DNA of 64,000 nucleotides from Campylobacter sp. CCUG 57310 (GCF_013201975.1 NZ_CP053845.1:868001-932000), one strand, 5' to 3'; shown: positions 1-11,530, counted from the first letter of the stretch. Translations and numbers: made by a program. Notes: generated by a model from the letters alone, not told the origin.

Positions 1-686
1 AGCTTTCTGTCTGGATGATAAACCATGGTTTTTGCGCTCATGTCTATGATAAACACAACTCCGCTTGGACTATCTTTTATCCCGCCGAGTGATTTTGCAA
101 GCTCATCTATAAGCATATCCATTCCAAGTACCGCAACCACTTTTCCATTTACTACAACAGGCTTTACAGCACTCATTACAAGTAAGCCTTTTGATTTAGT
201 TACATAAGGAGCGGTAAACGCAAGCCCTCCTTTTGCAACGGCGGTCTTATACCAACCGCGAGTTCTCGCATCATATTGCTTGTTTTGCATATTAAAAACA
301 GCTACTTTAGGCTTCTTTCTGTCTTCGGTTAATGATATGGTAGCCATTTCGCCGTCATTTGCAAAGCCTATAAAAAACTCCTCCAGGTTCATAAAAGTAG
401 TTACATTAGCAAGGTCTTTTATCAAATTTGACCTATCTCCAAAAAGTAGCTCATGGTTGTGTTCAAGATAGCTTACCGCATCCTCTACAGCTTTTATCCT
501 AGAGCTCATATATTCATCCACAAATATACTACTCGCAAGAGCCGTGGACTCTTTAGAACCGTGCGTAACATCTAAAAGAACGTCTTTTGTCTTACTGTAA
601 TTTATAATTGCCATTATAAAAAACACTACCGACAATAATAAAAATATACAAACAGCTATCTTGCTTGAAATTTTCCTCAACACCAT
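1..686 (-). CDS. methyl-accepting chemotaxis protein, N-terminal part (cut by window edge)
   Basis: Membrane chemoreceptor, of which about 228 N-terminal codons are visible; HAMP and signalling domains lie outside the window. The start ATG at 686 follows AAGGAG. Residues 10-28 form the first membrane helix, and the rest is a periplasmic dCache_1 sensor. The segment around YDARTRGWY has Y138, R143, W145, Y146, Y161 and D190. These match the spacing (+5, +7, +8, +23, +52) of the amino-acid-binding dCache motif known from receptors such as PctA, so I infer an amino-acid ligand. A TACAAT-like -10 lies in the 45 bp before the start, just beyond the end of a second, paralogous receptor gene. Confidence 0.9.
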   Translation of the reverse strand, partial: MVLRKISSKIAVCIFLLLSVVFFIMAIINYSKTKDVLLDVTHGSKESTALASSIFVDEYMSSRIKAVEDAVSYLEHNHELLFGDRSNLIKDLANVTTFMNLEEFFIGFANDGEMATISLTEDRKKPKVAVFNMQNKQYDARTRGWYKTAVAKGGLAFTAPYVTKSKGLLVMSAVKPVVVNGKVVAVLGMDMLIDELAKSLGGIKDSPSGVVFIIDMSAKTMVYHPDRK

Positions 687-731
687 AAACTCCTTTTTAT
701 CTTTATTGTAAATTATTTTATTGGTTATCAA

Positions 732-2690
732 CTAAAACCTCTTCCTCTTCACATCATCTGCTATATCTTTAGCCATACTATCAACTTCAGCTGTTACCTC
801 GTTTGTCTTATTGGCTACTATTACATTTTGTCTGGTTAGATCATCTATATTGGCAACCGATTGATTTATCATGTTTATTCCGTCAGCTTGTTCTTTTATA
901 GATTCACTCATCTCGTTTATGCTTTGAGCGAGTACATTTGTATTAGCTTCTATCTCACCTAATGATTTTTGAGTTCTTTCGGCTAGTTTTCTTACTTCAT
1001 CGGCAACTACCGCAAAGCCACGTCCATGCTCTCCGGCACGTGCCGCTTCTATAGCAGCATTTAATGCTAGTAAGTTTGTTTGATCTGCTATATCTCTTAT
1101 TATTACTATTATGTTTTTTATCTCTTCGCTTTGTCTTATTACATCTTGAGTCTTTTGAGATATGGCAGACATTGACGAGCTCATCTGCTCTACTGCGGCT
1201 GCACTTTCTTGAAGTGAATTTGCTTGCCTATTAGCTCCGCTTGTTAGTTCGTTCATGTATTCAGATAGAGCTTGTGCTTTTTGTCTTAAATTTTCAGCCT
1301 GAGACAAATTTGCACGAAGCATGTTTGATATCTCTTCACCTAGTCCGTTTACTCCTTCTGCCATCTTACCGTTATCATCAAGTCTAGCCGTAAAGTCTTG
1401 ATTTTTAAATTTATCAAGAAGATTTATAAGTTCTATGCCGTTTTTGGCAATATTATCTTTTAAAGCCTCTTGAAGCTCTTTAAATGTATGTTTTAACTGA
1501 TTTAATGCAGGGTTTGACGTTTGTGCATTAAGAGTTGCCGTAAAGTCTCCGGATTTGATACTGTCTACGAATGTATTTGCTTCTTTTATAAAGTCGTTTT
1601 CAGAGATTTTGGCTGATTCTGCATTTTTAATATTTTCGTTTATTGAATTTGCCATTTGTCCCAGCTCATCTTTTGATTTTACATGTATTGTTTTACATTT
1701 TTTTGTTCCGCAATGCAAAAATTCAAAAAATGCGTTTAGTCCGTCGTGAATTTCTTTTAAGGGATTTAACTTGATTTGAAGTATAAAAGATAGTATTACT
1801 ACGATTAAAATTATTGAGATTATAGACAGAATCAGTTGTGATTTTAAAAGATTGTTTGTTGTTTTAGAGTATATCTTTATAGGTGCAACCGAGCATATGA
1901 GCCACTTAGTGATATCATCTTTTAAGCAAGCAGCTATCATCTCTTGATTGTTTTCAGAAAATTTGTATGTTTTTAGCTCTTTTATTAAATTTTCTTTGCT
2001 GTTATTAAAAAACTTTAAAAGCTCGGTGTTTAGAGCACTTTCTTTCATTAGTATATCTTTGTCTTTGCTGATTATGGTTCTACTCTTAGCATCGATCGCT
2101 AGTATTTTCTCATCTTTATGTTGAGTCATAGTTAGGATTTCTTTGCTTAAATTTTCAAGTAAAACATCAGAGCCTACAACTCCTTGAAGTTTACTGTCTT
2201 TTTTAAAAGGGGATGCAAAAGACACCGCTATATGGTTTCCTGTAGATGTTACATATACGTCACTTACGGAAGGTTTGTCAGCCTCAACTGTTTGCTTATA
2301 CCATCCTCGTTGCCTTGGATCATATCCGTCACTTGGCCACTGTTTTTTGCCGTTTGATCTAAGCATTCTTCCGTTTTCTTCAAAACCTGCATATAAAAGT
2401 TCGAAATTTCCAATTTTATTTCCTAATTGTAATATACCTAATAACTCATCTTCTGTCGGATTGGTTTTTTCTATCTTTTCTGATATAGCATTTACAACAT
2501 CAAATTTTGAGCCTACAAAGCCTTGTAAGAATTTAATGGCGCTTTGTACTATGCTGTATTGAGAGGATGATATAAGCGTGGATGTTTCATTTTTTGCAAT
2601 AGTAAAATTTGCAAAAGAAAAGACACCTAAGCTTAAAATTAAACAGAGTGAAAGCCAAAAAATTACACTTTTAACTAGTTTTGAACGCAT
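732..2690 (-). CDS. methyl-accepting chemotaxis protein with dCache_1 sensor
   Basis: Complete 652-aa chemoreceptor. TM1 is about residues 8-28, followed by a periplasmic dCache sensor, TM2 at about 285-305 (hydrophobic, [12 protein letters not shown]), a HAMP region and a long cytoplasmic coiled coil. The signalling tip is unmistakable ([20 protein letters not shown], then [12 protein letters not shown]). The sensor carries Y123, R128, W130, Y131, Y146 and D175, the full dCache amino-acid motif, so the ligand is probably an amino acid. The C-terminus ends KRKRF and lacks a WxxWF-type CheR/CheB tether. It is a tandem paralogue of the truncated receptor at the window start. Specific ligand unknown. 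Confidence 0.95.
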   Translation of the reverse strand: MRSKLVKSVIFWLSLCLILSLGVFSFANFTIAKNETSTLISSSQYSIVQSAIKFLQGFVGSKFDVVNAISEKIEKTNPTEDELLGILQLGNKIGNFELLYAGFEENGRMLRSNGKKQWPSDGYDPRQRGWYKQTVEADKPSVSDVYVTSTGNHIAVSFASPFKKDSKLQGVVGSDVLLENLSKEILTMTQHKDEKILAIDAKSRTIISKDKDILMKESALNTELLKFFNNSKENLIKELKTYKFSENNQEMIAACLKDDITKWLICSVAPIKIYSKTTNNLLKSQLILSIISIILIVVILSFILQIKLNPLKEIHDGLNAFFEFLHCGTKKCKTIHVKSKDELGQMANSINENIKNAESAKISENDFIKEANTFVDSIKSGDFTATLNAQTSNPALNQLKHTFKELQEALKDNIAKNGIELINLLDKFKNQDFTARLDDNGKMAEGVNGLGEEISNMLRANLSQAENLRQKAQALSEYMNELTSGANRQANSLQESAAAVEQMSSSMSAISQKTQDVIRQSEEIKNIIVIIRDIADQTNLLALNAAIEAARAGEHGRGFAVVADEVRKLAERTQKSLGEIEANTNVLAQSINEMSESIKEQADGINMINQSVANIDDLTRQNVIVANKTNEVTAEVDSMAKDIADDVKRKRF

Positions 2691-2793
2691 TACTTTCCTT
2701 TTTTGTAACGTATTGTATTAAAATTAATATTTTATTTAGATAATATTAAACTACAATTAATCAATAAAATAAATTTGATTTTTGTGTAAAATT

Positions 2794-3912
2794 TTAGTTT
2801 CTTTTATTGTAGAAATTTCTTTTAAATTCGCTAAATTTGCTTTGTAATATCGCCTCTCTCATCTGCTTCATCAAATTTAGATAATAGTGCAGGTTATGAA
2901 GACTTGCTAGGCGGAAAAATGTAAGTTCGCGCGCTTTGTAGAGGTGATTTAAGTAGCCGCGCGAGTAGTTTTGGCAGGTATAGCATGAGCACTCAGGGTC
3001 TATTGGTGCGTGATCGTTTATAAATTTGGCCGATTTGATATTTATCTTGCCAAAGCTTGTAAATAAAGTTCCGTTTCGCGCATTTCTGGTCGGCATTACA
3101 CAGTCAAACATATCAACTCCTCGCTCTACGTTTTCTACCAAGTCTTCAGGCGTTCCAACTCCCATTAGATAACGCGGGCGATTTGCGTCTATATAAGGCA
3201 TAACTCCCTCAACCGTATCATACATCTGCTCGTTGCTCTCTCCTACGCTTAAGCCGCCTATCGCAAGTCCGTCAAATTCCATCTCGCAAAGAGCTTGGGC
3301 GCAAAATTTACGCGCTTCATAGTCCGTCCCGCCTTGGATGATACCAAATATATTTTGCGTTAGTCCTGCACCGCCAGATTGTTTGAATTTGTGATAATCA
3401 ATCGCCTCTTTAGCCCAATTTATCGTCCTTCTTATACTAAGCTCAACGCGTTTAGGCTCTGCCGGCAGAGCGATAAGATCATCAAGTATCATCATGATGT
3501 CTGAGTTTAAATCATACTGCGTATCAAGCACGCTTTTTGGCGTAAAATAGTGAGAGCTGCCGTCTATGTGGCTTTTAAAGTGGATTCCGTGTTCATCTGG
3601 CTTTGAAATTTTACTAAGAGAAAACGCCTGAAAGCCGCCGCTATCGGTTAAAAAAGAGCGGTTAAATTTGCTAAATCCATGCAATCCGCCAAATTCTTTT
3701 ACGACCTTGCTCGTAGGGCGTAGATATAGGTGATATGTGTTTCCTAAAATGATCTTGGCGTCTAAAATTTCCATCATATCTTTTGCGTCTAAACTCTTAA
3801 CGGCGCCAACCGTTCCTACAGGCATAAAAACAGGGGTTTGTATGGTCGAATGAGCGGTGGTTAAAGTGCCTGCGCGTGCGTTGCCGTCCGTTTTATCTAT
3901 ACTAAAAGTCAT
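2794..3912 (-). CDS. tgt: queuine tRNA-ribosyltransferase
   Basis: Exchanges guanine-34 for a queuosine precursor in tRNAs with GUN anticodons. The 372-aa protein has the usual bacterial length. D90 in LTDSGGFQ and the Asp of [12 protein letters not shown] are the two catalytic aspartates. A zinc site CSCYTC...H with the Cys/His pattern of the family is near the C-terminus. It is transcribed divergently from the RCK-domain gene, with only 36 bp between the starts. I see no clear terminator between tgt and the chemoreceptor downstream. Confidence 0.97.
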   Translation of the reverse strand: MTFSIDKTDGNARAGTLTTAHSTIQTPVFMPVGTVGAVKSLDAKDMMEILDAKIILGNTYHLYLRPTSKVVKEFGGLHGFSKFNRSFLTDSGGFQAFSLSKISKPDEHGIHFKSHIDGSSHYFTPKSVLDTQYDLNSDIMMILDDLIALPAEPKRVELSIRRTINWAKEAIDYHKFKQSGGAGLTQNIFGIIQGGTDYEARKFCAQALCEMEFDGLAIGGLSVGESNEQMYDTVEGVMPYIDANRPRYLMGVGTPEDLVENVERGVDMFDCVMPTRNARNGTLFTSFGKINIKSAKFINDHAPIDPECSCYTCQNYSRGYLNHLYKARELTFFRLASLHNLHYYLNLMKQMREAILQSKFSEFKRNFYNKRN

Positions 3913-3948
3913 TTTGCTATAATGTCCTTTTTAAATTTTGGAGTTGTT

Positions 3949-5364
3949 ATGAAAAATATTTTGATAATTGCAGATGGAATTGTAGCAAAACATTTCTTAG
4001 AAAGATTGTTTGTAACCAAGAACAGTTCGCATCATTACAGTATCATAACCCACAAAGAGGGCATCGTGCCTAGCGGGCTTAAGATAGAAAATTTTTCATT
4101 TTATAACTTTGATCCAACCAGCCTTGATAGACTAAAACGCGCAGCTGACGGGTATTTTAGCCAGTTTTTGATAGTGCTTGAGGATAAATTTGAAGCTCTT
4201 AGCGTTTATAGAAATTTACGCCAAATAAGCAAAAAAACCGACATGCTTATCTTTGATACGTGGGGGCTTAATGACGATAATGAAATAAGCCAAGATAAGC
4301 ATTTGACGCTACTTGACGGACGAAATATAATGACAATTAGGCTCATGGACTATCTTCCGGACATGCCAGTGATAGCCGATAATATAGGTCTTGGCGAAGG
4401 CGAGATAATGGAGGTCAAAGTTCCCGTGGGAAGCTCTTTCATGTATCGCCACATAGGCTCCGTGCAGCAGAAAAAATGGCGTATCGCTATGGTTTATCGC
4501 GGATCAAATTTCATGATAGCGCGTCCAAATTTGATGATCTTGCCAAACGATACCTTGCTGATAGTAGGCGAACCAAGCGTACTTTTAAGCGTATTTAAAA
4601 GCATAAAGCGTGAAAAAGGGCAGTTTCCTAGTCCATTTGGGTTAAATTTATATACGCTTTTGGATATGAAACATATGAGCCAAGGCGAGTGCATGAGGCT
4701 GATTGACGAAAGTATAGCGCTAAATGAGCGTCTAAATAATCGTCGCTTGTATATAAAAGTGATAAATCCGACTATGAATCCTGTCTACGAGAGGCTAAAA
4801 GAGCTTGAAGATAGCTCCATAATCATATCTTTTGATTATTTCTCATGCTCGGCTAGTGTGATAAAATCTGATATTTTGGCATTTGATATAGGGCTTGTGA
4901 TAACCGATAATAAATTTTTCAAAGCCAACAAAAAGCTTTTGTTTGATATCAAAAAGCCTGTTATGAAGATAGGAGTCGGGAATTTAAGCCAACTTAAAAA
5001 GGGTGTTATCTTAAGCGGAAGCGAGGATATGGAGAGCCACTCTTCGGTGATACTTGATTGTTGCTCGCAACTTGATGTGGATATAACGCTATATTACTTT
5101 GATACTATGAATTCAAACGATGATCAAAGTATCGTCGAGCACTTTGAAAATTTGTCTAAAATTTTCGGCAAAAAAGTTGAAATCATAAACGATAAAAGCG
5201 AAAATCCGCTCGTAAAACTTTCAGATGAAAAAAATCTGCTTCAGTTTATATCTTTTTCTAAAAAGATGAGCAGGAGGGATATTTTTGCTATTTTTTCAAA
5301 CGATATGAACAGGCTTTATGGTAAATTAAGCGACAATATTCAAATTTTTATACCGATAAACTAG
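3949..5364 (+). CDS. cytosolic RCK/TrkA-domain protein
   Basis: 471-aa soluble protein with a Rossmann-like N-terminus (MKNILIIADG). A TrkA_C/RCK_C-type segment starts near residue 145 (KVPVGSSF ... NDTLLIVGEP), and a second nucleotide-binding-like half follows. Such proteins gate potassium channels or transporters through NAD(H) or other nucleotides, but no membrane segment is present. C. jejuni has a protein of this type at the same position. I chose ATG 3949 because it has GGAG five bases upstream; an in-frame ATG at 3922 would add nine residues without a Shine-Dalgarno sequence. It is first in an operon with aroB, the MscS channel, mtaB and an FtsH-like gene. A role in ion homeostasis with the MscS channel is only an inference. 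Confidence 0.8.
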   Translation: MKNILIIADGIVAKHFLERLFVTKNSSHHYSIITHKEGIVPSGLKIENFSFYNFDPTSLDRLKRAADGYFSQFLIVLEDKFEALSVYRNLRQISKKTDMLIFDTWGLNDDNEISQDKHLTLLDGRNIMTIRLMDYLPDMPVIADNIGLGEGEIMEVKVPVGSSFMYRHIGSVQQKKWRIAMVYRGSNFMIARPNLMILPNDTLLIVGEPSVLLSVFKSIKREKGQFPSPFGLNLYTLLDMKHMSQGECMRLIDESIALNERLNNRRLYIKVINPTMNPVYERLKELEDSSIIISFDYFSCSASVIKSDILAFDIGLVITDNKFFKANKKLLFDIKKPVMKIGVGNLSQLKKGVILSGSEDMESHSSVILDCCSQLDVDITLYYFDTMNSNDDQSIVEHFENLSKIFGKKVEIINDKSENPLVKLSDEKNLLQFISFSKKMSRRDIFAIFSNDMNRLYGKLSDNIQIFIPIN

Positions 5365-5407
5365 GAAATTTAGATAAAATAGAGTTAATAAAATATTAAG
5401 GCAAGGC

Positions 5408-6448
5408 GTGAAAATCGATATAAATTTACAAGACGAATCAAGAAACTACACTGTTTTTATAAATGAGCTAAGAGAGCTTAAATTTGATACCAAAGTAGCC
5501 GTTATAACTAATCCGAAAGTCGCAGGATTGCACCTTAATAGCTTGCTTGAAAATTTAGAATGTAAAGAAAAATTTATAATAAGCGTGCCGGATGGCGAGG
5601 AATATAAAAACCTAAGCACTATAGAGCAAATTTTAGAAGAGCTTTTTACCAGCAAGCTTGATAGAAGTAGCGTTATCATAGCTTTTGGCGGCGGCGTGAT
5701 AAGCGATATGGCGGGATTTGTGGCAAGTGTTTATCAAAGAGGGATTAAGTTTATAAATATACCTACCACGCTTCTAGCTCAAGTTGATGCAAGCGTAGGC
5801 GGAAAAACGGGAGTCAATAATAAATTCGGCAAAAACTTAATCGGCTCGTTTTATCAACCGCGAGCCGTTTATTGCGAGAGTAAATTTCTAAAAACGCTTC
5901 CAAAACGCGAATTTGCAGCAGGAGTAGCCGAAGCTATAAAGATGGCTGTGATGTTTGATAAAGATATGTTTGAGTGGCTTGAGGGCGCAAATTTGCAAGA
6001 TGAAGCGAATTTACAGCAGCTTATATATAAAAGCGTGCTTTTAAAGGCTAAGGCCGTTGAGGCCGATGAGCTTGAAAAGGGCGTAAGAGCGGTGCTAAAC
6101 TACGGACACACTTTTGCTCACGTGATAGAAAACGAGACTGAGTATAAGAAATTTTTACACGGTGAAGCCGTAGCCATCGGGATGAATATGGCTAACGTAC
6201 TAGCCGTTAAACTAGGGCTTTTAAGCTCGGAAGAAAAAAACAGAGTTGAAAATTTGCTCCTTAAATTTAACCTTCCGACAAGATATAGCGTAGCTAACGC
6301 ACACAGCTTTTATGAGGCGTTTTTCTTTGACAAGAAAAGCGAAAATTCAGCTATCAAATTTATCTTGCCAAAAGGAATTGGCGGATACGAGATAAGAAAA
6401 GATATCAACAAGGATATCGTAATGGAAATTTTAAGCGAGTTCAGATGA
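5408..6448 (+). CDS. aroB: 3-dehydroquinate synthase
   Basis: Second step of the shikimate pathway: converts DAHP to 3-dehydroquinate using NAD and a divalent metal. The 346-aa protein has the NAD-binding [14 protein letters not shown], the [19 protein letters not shown] stretch, and metal-ligand histidines in [12 protein letters not shown] and HGEAVAIGM. The start is GTG at 5408 with AAGG six bases upstream. The stop overlaps the next start (ATGA), indicating translational coupling with the MscS gene. Confidence 0.97.
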   Translation: MKIDINLQDESRNYTVFINELRELKFDTKVAVITNPKVAGLHLNSLLENLECKEKFIISVPDGEEYKNLSTIEQILEELFTSKLDRSSVIIAFGGGVISDMAGFVASVYQRGIKFINIPTTLLAQVDASVGGKTGVNNKFGKNLIGSFYQPRAVYCESKFLKTLPKREFAAGVAEAIKMAVMFDKDMFEWLEGANLQDEANLQQLIYKSVLLKAKAVEADELEKGVRAVLNYGHTFAHVIENETEYKKFLHGEAVAIGMNMANVLAVKLGLLSSEEKNRVENLLLKFNLPTRYSVANAHSFYEAFFFDKKSENSAIKFILPKGIGGYEIRKDINKDIVMEILSEFR

Positions 6449-8037
6449 AAAAGTTGCTTGTGTCTTTGGTTTTTTGCTTGTTTGCTTTTGGCGCAAATGA
6501 AGTGGCGCAGGATTATAACTCCACTAAAGAGGCCGCTTTGCTTGATTTAAGAACCGCACTTACTTCTATCGACGAGCAGTTATCGGGCAACATCTGGATA
6601 ACTAGATACTCAAACTATAATACCTTTCAAAAACTCACAGCCGAGCTTACAGAGGTTGAAGCTAATTTAAAAAAAGTGCCTAAATCAAACAGCGAAAAGA
6701 TGCTTGAACTACAAAAAAAGCAAAACACACTAAGAGAGCAGATAGAGCTTTTAAAAGAATTTGAAAAAGCGCCATTTTCGAGTATGATCACGGCTCCGGA
6801 GATAGAAAATTTACAAAAGATCACAAATCCTGTGGCTGTTATCTCGGGATTTTCTTACATAAAGCAGCTTAGAAGCGAAAAGGACGAGTATAAAGAGCGC
6901 TTAACTGGACTTGATAAGATCATAACCGAACTTAATAAAAAAGAGGAAATTTTATCAAATATCGTAAGACTGAACGATGATGAAAAATTTAAGAGCGATC
7001 TTATAGAACTTAGGCAAGAGATAGTTGAATTTAACGCTGCTAGAGATATAGCTCAAACCACTTACAGCGTCTATGAAAAAAGAGTTAGCGAGGCTATGGA
7101 TAGAGCAAGCGAGGATATAAAGGCTCAGGCTGTAAAAGCTCTTAATATTGCAATTTTATTAGTTATTATCATAGTTCTTTCGTTTTTATTTAAATTTATC
7201 ACTAAAAAGACCATAGCCGATAACGAGCGCTTATATACGGCGAACAAATTTATAAATTTGGTAAATATCACTCTTGTTATAGTTATCTTGCTTTTTGCCT
7301 ATATCGAAAACGTAACTTATCTAGTTACCGTGCTTGGTTTTGCCTCGGCGGGTATTGCTATTGCTATGAAAGATATGTTTATGAGCATGCTTGGCTGGAC
7401 GGTTATCGTTTTTGGCGGTAGTTTTCATGTAGGAGATCGTATCAAGGTGCGAAAAGGCGGTGAAAATTTCGTAGGCGACATCATAGATATCTCGCTTTTA
7501 AGGATGACGATTTATGAAGATGTAACTCTAAATACTTATATGTTTAATCGCCGTGCGGGTCGTATCATCTTCGTGCCAAACAACTATATATTTACCGATC
7601 TTATAGCAAATTTTTCACACCAAGGCATGAAGACGGTTTGGGACGGTATAGATATCACGCTTAGCTTTGACTCAAACCATAAAAAAGCGATGTATATCAT
7701 GAAAAATATCGTGCGCAAATACTCCAAAGGCTACACCGATATCGCTAAAAAGCAGATGAGCAAGCTGAGAAATCAATACAGTATTAAAAATCCAAACGTA
7801 GAGCCTAGAATTTTTTCTCTGATCGAGCCTCACGGTATGAAAATTTCTGTTTGGTATATGACAAATTCCTTTGCTACGTTAACTCTTAGAAGCACGATAA
7901 GTGCCGAGATCATCGAAAGTTTTGCCGCGGAAGACGATATCGTGATAGCATATCCTACTCAGACTCTTTATATGGATAAGCGTGTGCAGGCGGCAGAGAA
8001 AAAACCGATAGAAAATAGCGAAGAAGTAAGTTTATGA
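6445..8037 (+). CDS. MscS-family mechanosensitive ion channel
   Basis: 530-aa channel likely to release solutes on hypo-osmotic shock. It has a signal sequence ([19 protein letters not shown]), a long charged coiled-coil periplasmic region (about 25-225), then three membrane helices. The MscS core helix is [20 protein letters not shown], followed by the beta-domain signature [13 protein letters not shown]. The extended N-terminus resembles larger MscK/YbdG-like relatives more than the 286-aa E. coli MscS. Both ends overlap neighbouring genes by 4 bp (ATGA), so it is co-translated with aroB and mtaB. Confidence 0.93.
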   Translation: MKKLLVSLVFCLFAFGANEVAQDYNSTKEAALLDLRTALTSIDEQLSGNIWITRYSNYNTFQKLTAELTEVEANLKKVPKSNSEKMLELQKKQNTLREQIELLKEFEKAPFSSMITAPEIENLQKITNPVAVISGFSYIKQLRSEKDEYKERLTGLDKIITELNKKEEILSNIVRLNDDEKFKSDLIELRQEIVEFNAARDIAQTTYSVYEKRVSEAMDRASEDIKAQAVKALNIAILLVIIIVLSFLFKFITKKTIADNERLYTANKFINLVNITLVIVILLFAYIENVTYLVTVLGFASAGIAIAMKDMFMSMLGWTVIVFGGSFHVGDRIKVRKGGENFVGDIIDISLLRMTIYEDVTLNTYMFNRRAGRIIFVPNNYIFTDLIANFSHQGMKTVWDGIDITLSFDSNHKKAMYIMKNIVRKYSKGYTDIAKKQMSKLRNQYSIKNPNVEPRIFSLIEPHGMKISVWYMTNSFATLTLRSTISAEIIESFAAEDDIVIAYPTQTLYMDKRVQAAEKKPIENSEEVSL

Positions 8038-9278
8038 GAGAGAAAATTTACTTTAAAACCTTTGGATGTCGCACAAATATCTACGATACCGAGCTTATGA
8101 AAAGCTACATAAAAGATTATGATATCACAAACAACGAAAATGAAGCCGATATCGTAGTGATAAACTCATGCACCGTTACAAACAGTGCAGATAGCGGCAC
8201 TAGAAGCTATATAAACAGCGTTAAAAAACGTGGCGCAAGGGTAATACTTACAGGATGCGGTGCGGTTAGTAAGGGCAGGGAGCTTTTTGATAAAAGCTCT
8301 GTTTTTGGCGTGATAGGAGCTAGTAAAAAGGAAGACATAAATTCGCTCTTAAAATTTAAAAACCCGTTTTTTGAGCTTGGAAATTTAGAAAGTATCGATA
8401 AAAATATCGTTACAAACTATGAAAATCACACCAAGGCTTTTATCAAAATTCAAGAAGGATGCGACTTCATCTGTAGCTACTGTATCATCCCTTCGGTGCG
8501 TGGTAAAGCAAGAAGTATGGATGAAGAAAGCATAGTAAAAGAGGCTAAAATTTTAGCTTCAAACGGCTATAACGAGCTGGTTTTAACAGGAACTAATATC
8601 GGCAGCTACGGCAAGGATACGGGCTCATCTCTTGGATATTTGCTTCATAGGCTTGGCAAGCTTAGCGGCATAAAGCGAATTCGCCTTGGAAGTATCGAGC
8701 CAAGCCAGATAGATGAGAGCTTTAGAGAAATTTTAAAAGAAAGTTGGCTGGAAAGACACCTTCATATCGCGCTTCAGCACACAAGCGAAGATATGCTTAA
8801 GATAATGAGGCGCAGAAACAGAGCGCTTAAAGATATTGAGCTGTTTTTGGAGCTGGCAGAGCTTGGATTTGCTCTTGGAACTGATTTTATAGTAGGACAT
8901 CCGGGAGAGAGCGAGCAAATTTGGACCGAGGCGCTAGAAAATTTTAAGAAATTTCCGCTTACTCACTTGCACTGCTTTGCTTATTCGCCAAGAAACAATA
9001 CTCATTCTGCTACGATGAAGATCGATGTAAGCGGTGATGTGGCAAAAAAGAGGATGAAAATTCTCCAAGGGATAGTGGCGCAAAATAATTTAAAATTTAG
9101 AAATGATAATAAGGCAGTTTTAAATATCTTAATTGAACAGAAAAACGGCGAATTTTATGAAGGATTTGATCAGTTTTATAACAAAGCGAAGATAAAAACT
9201 AAAAAAGATATACAAAAAGAGTGGGTGGTATTAGATGAGTATGAGATCAAAAGTGAGGCAAACTATGCGCAAATTTAA
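8034..9278 (+). CDS. mtaB: tRNA (t6A37) methylthiotransferase, MtaB family
   Basis: Radical SAM enzyme predicted to convert t6A37 to ms2t6A37 in tRNAs reading ANN codons. The 414-aa protein has the N-terminal UPF0004 domain with cluster cysteines in KTFGCRTN, INSCTVTN and LTGCG. The radical-SAM motif is CDFICSYC, followed by VRGKARS, the MtaB/MiaB signature. A TRAM-like tail is poorly conserved. It overlaps the MscS gene by 4 bp and the following FtsH-like gene by 14 bp. Confidence 0.93.
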   Translation: MREKIYFKTFGCRTNIYDTELMKSYIKDYDITNNENEADIVVINSCTVTNSADSGTRSYINSVKKRGARVILTGCGAVSKGRELFDKSSVFGVIGASKKEDINSLLKFKNPFFELGNLESIDKNIVTNYENHTKAFIKIQEGCDFICSYCIIPSVRGKARSMDEESIVKEAKILASNGYNELVLTGTNIGSYGKDTGSSLGYLLHRLGKLSGIKRIRLGSIEPSQIDESFREILKESWLERHLHIALQHTSEDMLKIMRRRNRALKDIELFLELAELGFALGTDFIVGHPGESEQIWTEALENFKKFPLTHLHCFAYSPRNNTHSATMKIDVSGDVAKKRMKILQGIVAQNNLKFRNDNKAVLNILIEQKNGEFYEGFDQFYNKAKIKTKKDIQKEWVVLDEYEIKSEANYAQI

Positions 9279-10932
9279 ACTTAGCAAAAAGGGAATCATC
9301 TTAGCTCTAGCCTTAATACTGGCTATCTTGATGCTTAATGTGGTCTTAAATAACCGACCTAAAAGCCTAATATATGAAAGTTACGAGCAATTACTTGACG
9401 GAAATTTGATTAAAAAAGCCATGGTAGCGCAAGATGAGATAATCATAACAACCAGTGGCGGACACAAATACTCTATCGTTAAAGATGGAATCGATATGAA
9501 TAAATTGGTTCAAAAAGTGCCCGTAAGCATAGATAAAGAGTATCCTATCGTGCAAGAAATTTTAGCGATTATTTTTCTTATCGGGCTTGGTTACGGTGCG
9601 CTGTTTTTTTATACAAGATTTAAGCTAAGACAAAAAAACGAAAGCAAAAATAGCGAAAAAGTAAATGTTTATGATTCTGAAAATATCTTTGCAAGCTCGG
9701 TGATGCCTGCTATCTCAAACGTAAGCTTTAGTGATGTGGCGGGCATAAAAGACGTAAAATTTGAGCTTAGCGAGATAGTTGATTTCTTAAAAAATCCTGT
9801 TAAATATAAAAAATTCGGTATTAAAATGCCAAAAGGCGTGCTTATGATAGGGCCTCCCGGAGTTGGTAAGACGCTTGTAGCAAAGGCTGTGGCAGGAGAA
9901 GCTAACGTGCCGTTTTTTTACCAAAGCGGTGCGGCGTTTGTACAAATTTACGTAGGAATGGGCGCAAAAAGGGTTAGAGAGCTGTTTTTAAAGGCTAAGG
10001 CTTACGCACCTTCGATAATCTTTATCGACGAGATAGATGCGGTGGGTAAAGTGCGCGGAGGAAGTAGAAACGATGAGCGCGAGGCTACGCTAAATCAGCT
10101 TCTTACCGAAATGGACGGTTTTGAGGATAACTCGGGTGTCATAGTGATAGCTGCAACAAATAGGATCGAGATGATAGATGAGGCATTGCTTCGCTCGGGC
10201 AGGTTTGATAGGAGAATTTATCTATCGATGCCTGATTTTTCAGATAGAGTTGAAATTTTAAAATCGTATCTGAAAGATAAAAGCTCTAGCGTATCGCCTG
10301 AGGATATCGCTAAGATAAGTGTCGGTTTTTCAGGAGCCGCGCTTGCCACTTTGGTTAATGAGGCGGCCATAAACGCACTTAGGAACAACAAAGGCACAAT
10401 AGATATGAGTGATTTTGAAAGTGTGCTTAATAAAGTCTTGCTTGGTAAAAAACGAGTGCTTAGCTATAGCGACGAAGAGAAGAAAATTCAAGCTCTTTAT
10501 CAGAGCGCAAAGGCTCTAAGTGCTTATTGGTTTGGGGTTGAATTTGAAAAAATTTCGCTTGTGGAAGATCACTTCAGAGCTGCCGAGCGAGAGATAGAGT
10601 CTAAAACGCAAATGCTTTCTCGCATAAAGGTATGCTTGGCGGGTATGAGTGCGCTAAAAGAGAGTAGGGATGATGTGTTTTCAAATGCGCATAGCGACAT
10701 AGCAAAAGCAAAAGAGATCGCTCAAAATATGGTCTTTGAATACGGCATGGGTAAAACCCTTGTGCCAAATCCTGCCGATGTTGAGGCTATACTTCAAGAG
10801 GCTTACAGTGAGATATCGGAATTTTTACGCGGCATGAAGGATCAAACGGAAAGAATTTGCGAATACATATTGACAAACGAAAGTATAGACAAGGCGAGTA
10901 TTAAAAATATAATACAAAGCTCTTATGAATGA
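9265..10932 (+). CDS. FtsH-like membrane AAA ATPase lacking the HEXXH protease motif
   Basis: 556-aa AAA+ protein with FtsH architecture: TM1 about 11-28, a short periplasmic domain, TM2 about 97-117, and the AAA module. Walker A is GPPGVGKT (from residue 197), Walker [11 protein letters not shown] (251-260), and the second region of homology is [21 protein letters not shown]. Where FtsH has HEAGH the sequence reads YQSAK (412-416), so both histidines and the catalytic Glu are missing. The third-ligand region is still recognisable ([11 protein letters not shown]478). The protein is therefore probably an ATP-driven unfoldase or chaperone, not a protease. I chose ATG 9265 because AGTGAGG sits six bases upstream; two earlier ATGs at 9235 and 9241 lack this. 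It is the last gene of the RCK-aroB-mscS-mtaB operon. Confidence 0.88.
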   Translation: MRKFKLSKKGIILALALILAILMLNVVLNNRPKSLIYESYEQLLDGNLIKKAMVAQDEIIITTSGGHKYSIVKDGIDMNKLVQKVPVSIDKEYPIVQEILAIIFLIGLGYGALFFYTRFKLRQKNESKNSEKVNVYDSENIFASSVMPAISNVSFSDVAGIKDVKFELSEIVDFLKNPVKYKKFGIKMPKGVLMIGPPGVGKTLVAKAVAGEANVPFFYQSGAAFVQIYVGMGAKRVRELFLKAKAYAPSIIFIDEIDAVGKVRGGSRNDEREATLNQLLTEMDGFEDNSGVIVIAATNRIEMIDEALLRSGRFDRRIYLSMPDFSDRVEILKSYLKDKSSSVSPEDIAKISVGFSGAALATLVNEAAINALRNNKGTIDMSDFESVLNKVLLGKKRVLSYSDEEKKIQALYQSAKALSAYWFGVEFEKISLVEDHFRAAEREIESKTQMLSRIKVCLAGMSALKESRDDVFSNAHSDIAKAKEIAQNMVFEYGMGKTLVPNPADVEAILQEAYSEISEFLRGMKDQTERICEYILTNESIDKASIKNIIQSSYE

Positions 10933-10983
10933 TTTGCAATAATATGCTAAAATCGCACATATTTTAAAAACGGAGTAAAATTT

Positions 10984-11523
10984 ATGAAGATAAAAATAGG
11001 AATTTTAACGCTTAGCGATAGAGCTAGTGACGGTACTTACGAGGATTTATCAGGGCCTGCGATAAAAGAAGTTTTAGACGGTTGGATAACAAGTGAACGT
11101 GAGTATGTATATGAGGTGATTCCCGATGAATTTGAGTTAATCAAAGAAAGACTCATAAATATGAGTGATAACTTAAAATGCGATCTCATACTAACAACAG
11201 GCGGCACGGGTCCTGCACTTCGTGACGTAACTCCTGAGGCGACCGAGGCTGTTTGTGAAAAGATGATGCCGGGCTTTGGCGAGCTTATGAGAACCGCAAG
11301 CTTAAAGTACGTCCCTACGGCGATTTTATCACGTCAAACCGCAGGAATTCGTAAAAACAGCCTGATAGTAAATTTGCCTGGCAATCCAAAGGCTATTCGT
11401 GAGTGTTTAGAGCCGATATTTCCTGCGATTCCGTATTGTATAGACCTTATAGAGGGCGGATATATACAAACCGATGAAAATATAATGAAGGTCTTTAGAC
11501 CAAAGCAAAAGAAGATTTCTTAA
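10984..11523 (+). CDS. mogA: molybdopterin adenylyltransferase
   Basis: Adenylates molybdopterin before molybdate insertion in molybdenum/tungsten cofactor synthesis, a cytosolic step. The 179-aa protein has the MoCF-domain motifs LTLSDRASDG, TTGGTGPALRDVTPEAT and LPGNPKAIRECL, with length usual for MogA. It lies 51 bp after the FtsH-like gene with its own GGAG ribosome-binding site, and is followed by a strong hairpin. Confidence 0.95.
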   Translation: MKIKIGILTLSDRASDGTYEDLSGPAIKEVLDGWITSEREYVYEVIPDEFELIKERLINMSDNLKCDLILTTGGTGPALRDVTPEATEAVCEKMMPGFGELMRTASLKYVPTAILSRQTAGIRKNSLIVNLPGNPKAIRECLEPIFPAIPYCIDLIEGGYIQTDENIMKVFRPKQKKIS

Positions 11524-11530
11524 TACAATT

